DNA from: Epithemia pelagica
Lineage: Eukaryota; Bacillariophyta; Bacillariophyceae; Surirellales; Surirellaceae
DNA: 64,000 nucleotides
Reading direction: 5' to 3'
Assembly (NCBI GenBank): GCA_946965045.2
Contig: OX337235.1
Location: 2,799,928 to 2,863,927, forward strand
The notes under the pieces are model-generated. The model was not told where the DNA came from. It saw nothing but the letters and a program-made list of their open reading frames with translations, and ran no database searches. Positions 46,612 to 57,280 of the stretch are shown here, in pieces. Position 1 is the first letter of the stretch, and each line of letters opens with the position of its first letter. The position numbers and the translations under genes were made by a program.

Positions 46612-49021
46612 CTAATAGTAGCCTTTCCACGTTTCCTTTTTACCCTTGTCGTCGTCGCCCTTGCTCTTTTTCCTTGTCTTTAGTGTTTTGACTTTCTTTC
46701 CATGACTGTCATTCATGGAATCCTTTTTGCCTTTTTTGCCATGGTTGTCCTTGGCATTTTGTTCCTTGGTGGACTTGACACAGGGATAACACTCGAATAA
46801 ATTGTTGGGATCCACGGCCGTTTTAATCTTGATCAATCGGTCTTGTACCTGGGTGCCCCAAATGGATTCCTCCACACTAATGCACTTTGCCTCCTTTTCT
46901 TGTACGGTCAGTTCACAGGACAGGGTTGTGTCCAATCCTCCTTGAGTGGTCCAAAGGAATCGGAACACAAGTGATTGATTTCACTCACACCCGGAAACAA
47001 CCCACTCATTGGAGCGCTGCTTTTCACGGAAGCCTGTAACAATTTACTTTGCTGCTGGGTGTCCAATAAGGACAACATGGCCGTGGTTAATCCAGATTGT
47101 CGATGGGCATGGGAAATAGCCGTCGTTTGATCATGGGCGGTGGCCACTCGACCTCCCGTCGTGTGCATTCCGGGAATGGTGGTCAGAACCGTAGCAATCT
47201 CTACGCGATCCACCATGTTCGATTGTTGCAGCCATTCCAACGGAATTTGCGCGCTGCACCATCCACCGCTTTGCCGTCCTTGTCCGTTGGTGGGTGCTCC
47301 TGCGGTGGTGTGGGGCTGCAGGGTACTCCCAAAATCCGGCAAAATTCCGGGCAAGGGTCGATCGGGAATCTTTCCTGGTGGATGCCAGGGGTCGGTTGCA
47401 AAGGCTGCATAGGCTTCCGGATAGCTGTCAAAGGTAGCCAAAGCAAACAAGTTTTGTACATTGTCCACAAGGGCTGGATCCAATCCACCCAACTGTGGGG
47501 GTACCACGGCCGCGGCCGAAACAACCGCTTGCCAGGCTTGTAATACCGGCGTACCCAATCCATCATAGCATCCCATGACCGAGCCTTGCAAAAAATTAAA
47601 TTCCAACAAAGGTGCCCCACATTGGTCCGCAATCTCAGATGTTAGGCCAATCCGTTGTGGATGAAACAAAACATCGACAAAAACAGGGCCACAAGGCCCA
47701 CAATGGGAGCCAACCGCATTGACAATCCCTCCATGTCCGTACCATCCGCACTCAAGGATTGTACCAAACTCGTCGCTTGCGCTTCATGGACAAAAACCAC
47801 GTCCCGTGGTCGCGCCGGATGCAATTGGTACACAACGGACGTGACAATTCCATATGTGCCACCCCCGCCGCCTCGTACAGCAAACCATAAATCAGCAAAG
47901 GGAGGTTCGGGATGCAAACATGGCTTCCATTCCCATTCGTCATCCTTGTCCTGGGCTTCATGGACATTGAAATTGCAGTACCCCGTCACGACCGTTGTTT
48001 GAGGATACACAAAGCCTGGCGCGTCCTGCCATGCCGTGGGTCCAAATTTCACGTGTCGGCCATCCGCCAAGACCATTTGTAATTCCAAAACTTGATCCAC
48101 TCCCAATCCATTTTGTTGTTCCATCCCCGTACTCCACCCGCCTCCCTGCAACCATCCACCGGCTGCTCCGATACTTCCTGCCCCACCACCCACAGCTTCG
48201 TAGGAGTTGACCGTTTGACCGAGAGCCTGTGACGCCAACAAGGCCAGGTACACGTCACTCCATACCTCGCCGCCACCCACTTGGACGACTGCATGTTTGC
48301 CTCGTGCCCGGGCCAGCCGACAAGCGGCCTGAAATGGACGAGCATTTGGGTCATTGTCCCCTTCTTCATCATCTTCTTTCAGAACTGTATCGCATTCGGT
48401 AATGGAATGTGCACTGTACGATTTCAATTGACGCAAATTCAGTTGCAAGGATCCAGTCAAGGTAGAGGACCCGGTGTAACTATGTCCAGTGGATTTGATG
48501 GAAATGGGGACTTGTCGTTGTTTGGCCCATTCCACGGCTTGTACCACATGACTCACGGTTTCGGGAAAGGTGATGAAGCGAAGAAAATTCCAGCTTGTCG
48601 TCGACGACAGCGAGTTTTGTAGCCGCAGTACTGGATCCTCACCACCCGCACCACCGCCAGAATTGGCATTTTGTAGCACTTGTTCAATAAAGGGATCCAA
48701 GCTTGTGCCATTGCACTTGGCAAAGGCACAGGACAAGTGATCGGCACACAATCCAGAGGGCTTGGCCATTAAATCAAAGTTGCTTTATCGAACTGGAAAG
48801 GCCGCTACACCTGGATGCAGTTCTGGTTCGCAACAATTCTCGGCAAAGGGTGGAACACATTCATCGAACCAATCTTGACGATTCACGGTTTGAATCGCAA
48901 GCTCATGCTTGTTCTTTTCCTCTGATTTGCCTCCCTGTACCTCCTTTGTCGTTGCAAGTACAAGAACGAACAGCACAAGACGCTGCATCAAGTTCAGTGG
49001 CAGCTGTTTGCACCACTCCAT
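46612..49021 (-). pseudogene. Secreted FAD-linked oxidase (berberine-bridge-like), three lesions
   Basis: On the minus strand the sequence reads as one long oxidase: a signal peptide from 49021 (hydrophobic MQRLVLFVLVLATT), a Cys-rich lead (DECVPPFAENCCEPE), then an FAD_binding_4 domain (SIKSTGHSYTGSS, VQVGGGEVWSDVY, GGAGSIGAAGGWLQGGGW, RGGGGGTYGIVTSV) and a BBE C-terminus (WGTQVQDRLIKIKTAVDPNNLFECYPC). Three breaks: an in-frame TAA at 48785-48787, a frameshift near 47690-47700 before FVDVLFHPQRIG, and another near 46905 after DWTQPCP. Family members oxidise carbohydrates or alkaloids with covalently bound FAD. GHSY and the terminal motif are intact, so the decay may be recent, or some breaks may be assembly errors. 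The tail is Lys-rich. Confidence 0.82.
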
Positions 49022-49657
49022 GGGAAACGTTCTCTTGTAGTGGTGGTCTGGTTGGTGATCTGTCTCCCTCACTTTCTCTATGAGTTTATTGTGTGCTATC
49101 CAACTGCGCGCGAAAACACAGAGGCAATTGGCATCCAAGAAATCCAAAGATCCAAAGCCAAGAATAGATCGAACAACACCCAACGCAAAAGGAACGATAG
49201 CAGCGCCATGCGCGATGCGCGTGTTCTCACCGGCAAAAATGTGGCGAAGATTTTTGAACGTTCCGTTGTGGCTTTTGGGGGATTAGGAGATATCCGACGG
49301 CGTGCGCGTGGGGGACAAAAACGCCGGGGGTGCCGCCAACAATTTTTGTTTGGCCCATATCCCACAGTCTGGAGTCCGTGCAGTGCACGGACAATAGAAT
49401 ATAGAATGGGTCGTTCCGTTGCTGCAGAGACGTTCCAATTCAATAGGGTTGGGAATGTTAAATTCCATCTACTACGGGTTGATTCCCTGCGATGTGAACG
49501 AAAAGCCAATGCCTGGTTCGAAAAAATTGCTTGGACAATCATTTCGACTTGTCAAATAAGGTACTATCATCGAGTCAATAGGCTACATTATTTTACTAGG
49601 TACTGGAATCATGCTATTGACGTTTGCTCTTTAAGAGGCATTTTATAAATTAGGCAC
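49022..49657. other. Intergenic
   Basis: Promoter side of the FAD-oxidase pseudogene and 3' flank of the SP-rich gene. No gene or repeat recognised. Confidence 0.4.
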
Positions 49658-52600
49658 CTACATAAGCACGCATCCCGAGTGGTCACGCGCTCTCCTAGCT
49701 CGATTTCGAAAGTATTGATATTCCTCTCGATCCGTCATTTCTGAAATCATTCCTTGCGAAAAGGTAAACGAGCCAACTTGATACACTTCACGCTCTCGCA
49801 TTGACTCAGAGTCCATGTCGGATTCTGACATACTTAGTAGAGCATGGTTCATGCGTTCATTGAGTCGATCCGCAGCTCGGTCATAGTTATCAGTCATGCG
49901 ACCAAGGCAAACAGAAGAAGCAATGTTGTTCAACGTTGTAATGGATGAGCGCGCTTTGGATCGCCGAGTTGCAATAGCATTCCTCGCTTTCCTTGAGGAA
50001 TCAGTATCTCTCGAAAGATCGTCATCCATCGGCTCTTTTATTAAACCTATCCCCAGTACCGACGAGCAGAAGGCCATGGTGTCCATGGAGTAGTCGGTAC
50101 TTATGCATACAGACTGCTCATCGCGGTCAGGACTCACAACTTCTTCTTGTTGCTGTCTTGATGAACGAGACCTTCTCTCGCTAGAACGTCCACGATACGG
50201 CGCCGGCTTGGGTTTTCGGGCCACCTTCCCCCCTCTTCGGCGGCCAAACAATGAACCCTGTGCTTCCGTTCCAGTTGTGAGTGAAGAGGAACACTGGAGC
50301 TCCGTTCCTCGAACTTGTTGGTTGGATGAAGAATCATTCGTTGTTTCGTCTTTTGGAATTTTTGGTTTCGGACCAGTATAGGGGTTTTCTTCCGTAGCGG
50401 CCTCAGCATAGACTGTTTTGTGCATCGGGGCATTTTTCGTTGGAACCTCTGGATCGTCCTCGTCGCGAGGAACTGCAGCCAGTCGCTTGGACGGACCTCC
50501 TGGAACTTTTTTGTGGGGTGTTGTCACTTGTTTCGAAATTTCTGCGTCTGGAAATTGGTCGGATGTCCCATTGCTACCAAGCTCCCCTGGAACAAGAAGA
50601 CCACCTTGATATGATAGACTGACTGTAGTTTGTTGCGTCGGCTGGGTCAAAATATCGCGATCCGTGCCGTTTTGACTCAAGTTCCAATGACTGTTGGGCC
50701 TTTGGCCAAGTTCTACAGCATTTTGGAAAGGTCCACGTGGTCGACCAAGCATCAAACGTGCTCTCTCCGTATTGCCATTTGTAGGAAACATTGCTTCATT
50801 CGGAGTTACGTAGTGTCCCTCATGTGTATGTATCCTTGATGCCTCAGTGTCTTGATTTATAGCAACCTCTGCCATACCCCGTGGTGACATAAGTTTTCTG
50901 CCGTACTCTTGTGCTGCTGACCGAGCTCTCGGGCTTTCTGGTGGATCGCCTCTGGGAGTCGGGGGATCTTCTTTTCCTCTCGAAGTAGGCGATGTCGGAC
51001 CAGGGACCAGTGTGGAGTTATTAGTATTCTCTGCGTCGCCCATATTTGTATCACGTATAGGCCTTGGAGAGCTATTGGTCAAGTTCTGTCTCGAAGGAGA
51101 AGGCCCTGCAGGTGGCCCGTTGAATGAAAACATTTTTGGTTGTCCTTCTGATACATTCACGGCGCCGCCGTCCCCGTCTACTCTCGATTGAGCATTCCCG
51201 ACCACTTTGGTCTTGTTGGCATCGCCATTATCTGCATTTTGTACATTTGCTACTGGCGTGGTGCAGGACGTAACTCCCTTTAGTCCGACTTCCAGTGGTG
51301 CTCGGTTCAGAGCCCGTTCAAGAGAGAGACGTAGCAGTGACAGACTGGTAGGTGTTATAGCTGCGGAACTCCGGGGTGAATCACTGTGTTTTGGGTTTTG
51401 ACCGTTTTGTAAAGGAAGTGCAAGAATCTCATTTTGATTCTTGTTCGCTTCTGTTTCGCTACCAACGTCAACAGCTTTCTCGTCAAACTCGTCACTGTTA
51501 GGTTGCATTGAGGTTTCTTCTACTCGACGGGCGGGATTTGTCGTCCTCATTTCCTCTGTTTTGGCATGAGACGGTATGAGTTCAGGCTTTCCACTTTTCC
51601 GCGGTAACCGTCGCGGTGATGCGGAGCGAGTCCCCGTTTCATGCACCACGCTTGCTGTTGAAGTTGAAATGTCTTTGACCGATCTCGGAGTAGCTACTTG
51701 CGGTACGCTTTCGATGAGATGTCCGTCGTCTGTCTCATCCTCTTCGGAAATGTGGTAAGGTGCTGTCTCTGGATATTGAGAGTTGGTGTTTTCTACGAAG
51801 TTACGTGGACTTGAACGTCGATGCTTTGGACTTGATTGATGAAGGCTTGGAAGTCGTGGACTCAAGTGCCGTGGACTATCTCTGGCATTTCTAGGACTTT
51901 TCTCACCTCGGCTTTTTGTTGAAAAGCTAAGATCCCCTACTTTGAACCGGGGGCTCATTTTCCGGCGCATCATCGAAGGAGTGGATGGAGTCTCGCTTGA
52001 CATGTACTTCTTGTCGCCTTGTTCTTGTGAATACAGTGTTGTTGAGATATGAGGACTGGTATTGCGTGGACTCAGACCATACTGCATGACGAGAGGACGT
52101 CGGCTACCGAGTCGAGTGGCATTCAAATGATGCTCGGTCCTTTGTCGCAGGGTCTCGAGCTTTGCTGTATGACTTGGAAGCGTATCATAGATTGAAGAGA
52201 TTTTGTCTTCCCCAGATACCGAGTCGTCGTCATCCAACCGGGACCGAAGAATCTCGTCCTTCTCCGGGTCATTCTCTTGGTTTGATTCATCATGATCCGA
52301 GGAAGACGATGGTTCCACAGAGGACCAGCTAAACTTTTTCAAGTCCATATCTACGACATCATCGTCAAACTGTGTAGTTGAGGAATTGCTTGGATCCCCA
52401 TTGGGTGTTGCAGGGGTTTTTGCAACGTGATTTTCGTCACGATCAACCAGAGGTGAAACTAAATGGCTCATTTGATTTTGCGACGACATGTGGACAGGTC
52501 TTTCAAACTCGCTCGCGACCGTGCCCCCACCATTCGGCCGACGTTGTTCAATGTTATTTGCGTCCCTGTGGATTTTTGAAACCTCATATTTTCGCGATTC

Positions 52601-52864
52601 CGCTTTGACAGAGTTGTTCAACCTTTCATCGGTTTCATGGCCACCGATCAAAGGTTCACTTTGATTTCCCTCACTACCCCGATGAGGACTATTTCGGTGA
52701 TGAGCGTTGGTAGCTTCATCTACGGTCGCTGTCCGTGCTTTCTGTATTCTACCACGAACAAGTTGTTGCATCTCTTCGTGCGATACCTTACGAACTGATC
52801 CCCCCTCTGTACGTATGGATATCGAATGTCTCGGTGATTGAGAGGTTGTTGAAATAGTCGTCAT
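49658..52864 (-). CDS. Large SP/SPR-rich disordered protein ending in a CaaX box
   Basis: 1068 residues from ATG 52864 (MTTISTTSQSPRH); an ATG at 52882 adds six. Mostly disordered, rich in Ser, Pro, Arg, Asn and Asp. There are more than a dozen S-P-R or S-P-x-R/K sites (GLSPRNTSP, EKSPRNARDSPRHLSPRLPS, SPKHRRSSPRN), typical targets of proline-directed kinases or of microtubule-binding repeats. The C-terminal 100 residues look ordered (MTDNYDRAADRLNERMNHAL, REVYQVGSFTFSQGMISEMTDREEYQYF). It ends DHSGCVLM; CVLM fits the CaaX consensus for farnesylation (Cys 1065, X = Met). This would place it on a membrane. Single exon. No family recognised. Confidence 0.75.
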   Translation of the reverse strand: MTTISTTSQSPRHSISIRTEGGSVRKVSHEEMQQLVRGRIQKARTATVDEATNAHHRNSPHRGSEGNQSEPLIGGHETDERLNNSVKAESRKYEVSKIHRDANNIEQRRPNGGGTVASEFERPVHMSSQNQMSHLVSPLVDRDENHVAKTPATPNGDPSNSSTTQFDDDVVDMDLKKFSWSSVEPSSSSDHDESNQENDPEKDEILRSRLDDDDSVSGEDKISSIYDTLPSHTAKLETLRQRTEHHLNATRLGSRRPLVMQYGLSPRNTSPHISTTLYSQEQGDKKYMSSETPSTPSMMRRKMSPRFKVGDLSFSTKSRGEKSPRNARDSPRHLSPRLPSLHQSSPKHRRSSPRNFVENTNSQYPETAPYHISEEDETDDGHLIESVPQVATPRSVKDISTSTASVVHETGTRSASPRRLPRKSGKPELIPSHAKTEEMRTTNPARRVEETSMQPNSDEFDEKAVDVGSETEANKNQNEILALPLQNGQNPKHSDSPRSSAAITPTSLSLLRLSLERALNRAPLEVGLKGVTSCTTPVANVQNADNGDANKTKVVGNAQSRVDGDGGAVNVSEGQPKMFSFNGPPAGPSPSRQNLTNSSPRPIRDTNMGDAENTNNSTLVPGPTSPTSRGKEDPPTPRGDPPESPRARSAAQEYGRKLMSPRGMAEVAINQDTEASRIHTHEGHYVTPNEAMFPTNGNTERARLMLGRPRGPFQNAVELGQRPNSHWNLSQNGTDRDILTQPTQQTTVSLSYQGGLLVPGELGSNGTSDQFPDAEISKQVTTPHKKVPGGPSKRLAAVPRDEDDPEVPTKNAPMHKTVYAEAATEENPYTGPKPKIPKDETTNDSSSNQQVRGTELQCSSSLTTGTEAQGSLFGRRRGGKVARKPKPAPYRGRSSERRSRSSRQQQEEVVSPDRDEQSVCISTDYSMDTMAFCSSVLGIGLIKEPMDDDLSRDTDSSRKARNAIATRRSKARSSITTLNNIASSVCLGRMTDNYDRAADRLNERMNHALLSMSESDMDSESMREREVYQVGSFTFSQGMISEMTDREEYQYFRNRARRARDHSGCVLM

Positions 52865-53480
52865 GGTAACATGCCACAACAAGTTGCCTTACGTCTCTCC
52901 AAAGGACACCAATTCTCCAAAAGTAATAAGATTCATAGCGAGGTGGCGATTTTGTGAGCGTATTCTAAATTTAGCGACTGTATGATAATGAGTACATCGC
53001 GCGCGACGGTGCATTCTTTTCTTTCGAACAATGAGCTCACAAAATGGCGAAACTCAAGCCAACCCGGAGACCGACGATAAATAAAACTACCGGTAAACAA
53101 GATCATGCGTGTAAGAGGTCAGTCTTCCGCAGGGTGTCCGATACGCTATATTGTCCGCTAAGATGATCTCCCAGTAAACAGAGAGCTCGAAGCCATGTTT
53201 TGCAGATAAGATTCTTTCGTAGTAAATACGAATGTCTACATTATTTTATTCTTCTGTCCATCGCGAAAGAAAGAGAGTCCACAAACTCCAAACTCACGCT
53301 ATCAACACAGCTACCATACTTCCAACTTTCCATTTTTAAACTCTCTGTCCTCGTTGTACGTGGAAAGAGCGAGATTCATCACACCTACGAGCTTCGCCGA
53401 CAAAGAAGAGCTCCTCAAAAAGCAAAAATTCCCGTTTTAACATAGAGTTATGAATTCAATATATACAGACAGCTGACTAA
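52865..53480. other. Intergenic between two minus-strand genes
   Basis: Promoter side of the SP-rich gene. No gene; the 81-residue open frame on the plus strand at 53200 has no recognised features. Confidence 0.4.
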
Positions 53481-54954
53481 CTATCGTCGATTGTGCATAA
53501 ATGCCGTGCCTCTGTCGTATTGAGCACGGTATTTGGACAGCAGCAATTGATAATAGTTCATAATTTTCTTAATCGCCTGTGCCTCCGAGAGCTGATCCCA
53601 TTCACCCGAGGAGTCTGTTCGAAGAAACCTGCCTCCGGCATCTGTCACCCATGCAAAAATCCAGGATGCCACTGTCTTGCGTTCTTCCGAAGTTTGCGCC
53701 CGTCTGTAGTATCCCAACAAGTGCCGCACACGTTCACGGTAAAGCTTATTCCCAGCTGTAATGTACCAGAAAACCATGAATGAGTTCAATGTCCAAACAC
53801 AGAGAATATCATAACGATCAGGCAAGACACTTACAGTAGTTCGAGAAAACCGAAAGACCCATTTCGGAATCCCCTTGAAGAACATCATTTGGTCCAATCC
53901 AAGCCGGTAACTGGAGTTTCGGCGTATAGTGCGTGTTCTTAACTAGCACTGAATAGGGGCCCTGGTTCGAAGATGGACCATTTACAAGAGGAGTTCCGTC
54001 CTTCTTATCTTGCATCAACTTCGAATAGGGACCTTGATTCTTCGGGGGAACTGGAGGGTGCATGGACCCGTAAACGTTACGGTGCATTCCTGGTTGACAA
54101 GGCGCTGGAGTGGCGGCATGATACGCACCACCATTCGATGGATTCGTTGGTCGTACCCGTGGATTGCGAGACATGCATTGACTGTATGCGCCATGATACG
54201 GACCACTGCCTGGATACATAGGGTACTGTGTTGCCTCGTCCGATGCATACTTTTGGTTCTGCTCCTTGCTACCACGTGAGCGAACTGCGGAAGTCGAAGT
54301 CACGTCTTTGCGTATAGAAGAATGCAAGCGGTGACGTGTTTGCGATTCCCCATTTCCCCAGTCTTCATCTCGCTTGCTTGATTTTGAATGATCACGATGG
54401 GAAGAAAACGAAAACTTGGACGAAACCGTATTGGAGGTTCCACTGGAGCTTCGCCTTCGAGACATATCACCAGATGGTGCATACCCATGTGAGTGTGAGT
54501 TTTCGTGTGGCTTGTCTCCATTTCTCGCTTCTGATGTTGTGAAAGTTTTGTGAAACGGATTGAACCCTGCCGTTTCTACAGGTTCGTTTCGCGTGGTATC
54601 GTTCCTCCTGGAGTTCAACTGATGATCATCATACGAACAGTCAGTCACAACTGTAGAAGCAGAAGGAGGGAATGACCCTGAGGCAAGATTGTATTTTGGA
54701 TCCATCGAGGGAGAACATCGCGGCCGATCCTCTCTGGTGGGAAGATCTCTCTTGTCACACTTCATGATCAAGACATCGTGCAAGAACTCAGCATCCAAAT
54801 GATCAAGCCCATCCGAATTCATATCAAAATGCCTTGCCTTCATCTTCTCGACTGATTTTCTTTTGGATTCCGTATACGGATCGAACACTGAGCCGGTTCT
54901 CATGCCAACGGCATGTGCTCTGGGGACGGGTTCCGAGGCTGCTAAGCTCAACAT
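53481..54954 (-). CDS. DUF6824-like protein with long disordered N-terminus, two exons
   Basis: Exons 54954-53835 and 53755-53481; the intron of 79 bases begins GTAAGTGTC and ends TTACAG, and the join gives FSNYSGNKLYRERVRHLL. The protein has 464 residues. The C-terminal 110 residues (PAWIGPNDVLQGD, NKLYRERVRHLLGYYRRA, SWIFAWVTDAGGRFLRTDSSGEWDQLSEAQAIKKIMNYYQ overall) fit DUF6824, a module that I know as abundant in diatoms and of unproven function, perhaps DNA binding. The usual N-HPGN segment is not obvious. The first 340 residues are disordered and rich in Ser, Pro, Tyr, with two QGPYS repeats. An EF-hand-like FDMNSDGLDHLDAEF near residue 43 lacks the regular spacing. Confidence 0.75.
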
Positions 54955-55698
54955 AGCGATAAGATATCAGGCAGCCCAGCACTACCAGCGACTCTTTCGA
55001 TTCTACGGTTTCTAGCGTGGAATGAAGAAGCTTGGAATTGATAAACGAATAGAAGAATCCTTACAAGTTGTTGTCAAGGTAACTCATCGATGTCGAGAAA
55101 AAGTGGCTGAATTTATCAACATTTCTATCGACTCCTGTAAAGTTTCGTCCGCCGAGTTGATTCGGCTCGGATTCGCGATGCCAAACTTAAGCCCTTGCCG
55201 GTAAATACACGTTAAACGAATGGTACCGGCGCGGCGTGCAGAGAGTCCCGCAGACAGTAGCTAGTCACAGTCGCACTTCGTACGGACTGGGACTGAGGAC
55301 TCAAAGGAGTACCCGGGACAGGAATCAACCAGCAGGCTTTTGTCGCAGCGACAGTCTTCGGTCCGTCGTCACCGCAATCGAGAAAGAAGTGCCGAACAAG
55401 AACAATCGATACACACAACTATAGAATATTCATTGTACGTATGTCGTCTGTCCGTACGGCCCATCCACACTCGCGATAAATCGCCCCGATACCCACACAT
55501 CATTTCTCATTGCTTCTCCCTCCGTGTCTCAGCAAGTCAAGATCGTAACAAGGACAAGAGAGAAGTCAAGCATCGCTATAAATTTGTCGACTCTAAATCC
55601 GACTCAGACTGAAGTTGTCGAACGGATCGTTGCTCATAGCAGGTACACAATCCTGTGAGTTGAAAGGAAATGCACATTGGTTTGAAAGTGGGTGTACG
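54955..55698. other. Divergent intergenic region
   Basis: Lies between the DUF6824-like gene (minus) and the prefoldin gene (plus). No gene recognised; both promoters should be here. Confidence 0.4.
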
Positions 55699-56109
55699 AT
55701 GAGTAACGAAGGACAAGTGTTTGCGGCCGCCGTGGATTCGGAAATTGCCAGATTTCGCTCCCTCCAAGACGAGTTGAAAAGTCTGCAGACGGATTTATCG
55801 ACTGTCCTTGGACAAGAAACGGAGAATGAAATGGTCATGATTGAACTGAACCTGTTGGCAGAACCCGCTGGAGTCTTCAAATTGCTTGGTCCGATATTGG
55901 TCCCCCAGGATTTGGAGGAGTCCAAACAAACAGTCCAGAAAAGACTGCAGTTCATTAAAGGAGAAAAAGGGCGTCTTCAAAGTAAAATCAAACAAACAGA
56001 GAACGCTGGAGAAGAGCTAGCCAAGAAGATTAACAGCATGCAGGCAAATTTACAACGGACGACTGCGGAGGCAGTTCGCGCCATCGCGGCACACCATGGA
56101 AGGCAATAA
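55699..56109 (+). CDS. PFDN6: Prefoldin subunit 6 (beta-type)
   Basis: 136 residues from ATG 55699 (MSNEGQVFAAAVDSEI); an ATG at 55615 adds 28 unconserved residues. The length matches the family (about 125-130). The pattern is two long helices around a beta hairpin: SEIARFRSLQDELKSLQTDL, then MVMIELNLLAEPAGVFKLLGPILVPQDLEE, then QTVQKRLQFIKGEKGRLQSK. The hairpin with FKLLGPILVPQDL is characteristic of subunit 6. Prefoldin is a cytosolic hexamer that captures nascent actin and tubulin and passes them to the CCT chaperonin. It is intron-less here. Confidence 0.9.
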   Translation: MSNEGQVFAAAVDSEIARFRSLQDELKSLQTDLSTVLGQETENEMVMIELNLLAEPAGVFKLLGPILVPQDLEESKQTVQKRLQFIKGEKGRLQSKIKQTENAGEELAKKINSMQANLQRTTAEAVRAIAAHHGRQ

Positions 56110-57280
56110 CAGAAACGTCTGACACCTTTCGGGACACAACTGGAAGCTACGTGTCGAGGACCAGAAACAAGCACAGGGAATTATGTTCTCAGAATGACAG
56201 ACATTGTGGCATTTGTCATCTTGATCTAAAGGTTGCGGTGCATTGCACTGCTGTCAACCAACATCCTCAGGACTGAGAAGATTCAGATATTTGGGAAAAA
56301 GAGAGGAGCACATTCATCCGACGCTGAGTGAATCAGGAATCGAACAAAGGTAACTGGAAACCGATCCAAGTGGACCATCTTGCTTGCTATTAATGTTGCG
56401 TTTACAAATTATTATAGAGTCCATTATATTTTAATCCAAACTTGTGGACAATGAGATACAGGTATCCAAATTCTTTTTTGGAGAGTCTTTGTTGTGCAAA
56501 CGAAGTCAACCTAATGACTTTCGGTTCTCATGCTTCGATACAGCTTTTCGTAATTGTCGTCTAATCAGAGAGTAGGTATGCGTTTTGCTCTTTACTTACG
56601 CTCCACGTACACGCTCCATGTGCGCGGTGCATGCCCTATGCTCTGCGGTGATGCGCGAACTTGCCAGTTGCAAGAGTTTGTGCCAGAGGGATCGACCCAT
56701 CAGTGTCGGTGTCAGTTATCGTCAGTGTATTCCCGTCCAGTAAAAGAATACCCATTACCCATGTCCTCACAGAAAACCTGGACGGTTTGTCCACGGGACA
56801 ACAGAAATGACAACAAACTATGACGGCAACCGCAGTGAAAAGACTGAACTAACTCCTTACTCCACGTTCGATTGGACCTCAATACGAACAGTGCAATAGA
56901 GACCTGAGCGAAGATTACGATCACGATTAGAGAGTTACTCATAGAGGGATATGGACCTCGTGATTCGTGATAGTGCTACTAGGAGTAGTAGGAGTACTAC
57001 TCTAGCTAGGAGTACTATGCCATAGTTCGACTGTCGTTTGATAGCTACCCCTCCCTCCAACAATTCCGAATTCGGTCCCCCAAAAGGCTGGCGCGTGCGC
57101 CTGCTGTCACGCCTTCCATTCAAATCGGCCACAAAACAATGAGCTCATCTCCATCAGTCACACATCTAGCTTGTTGCAAAAGGAACATCCAGAAAGGAAG
57201 TCCACCATCAAACTTTGGATTTCAAGAAGGAGACTGTCCCTTGACTGAACTGTATCGCATTTATTGTCAAGAATCCCGAA
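56110..57280. other. Intergenic, 1.2 kb
   Basis: No gene that I can support. A perfect 8-bp hairpin GAGTAGTA-GGAG-TACTACTC lies at 56983-57002. A 76-residue open frame at 57139-57369 overlaps the next gene in another frame; it could be a first exon of that gene, but no clear donor/acceptor pair was found. Confidence 0.45.

Noticed and set aside
46612-49021. Introns explaining the breaks in the FAD oxidase
   Set aside because: No GT-AG pair of plausible length spans 48785, 47695 or 46905 while keeping the conserved residues on both sides.
54800-54860. EF-hand in the DUF6824-like protein (FDMNSDGLDHLDAEF)
   Set aside because: The loop has Asp at position 8 where a hydrophobic residue is expected, and no acidic residue at position 12.
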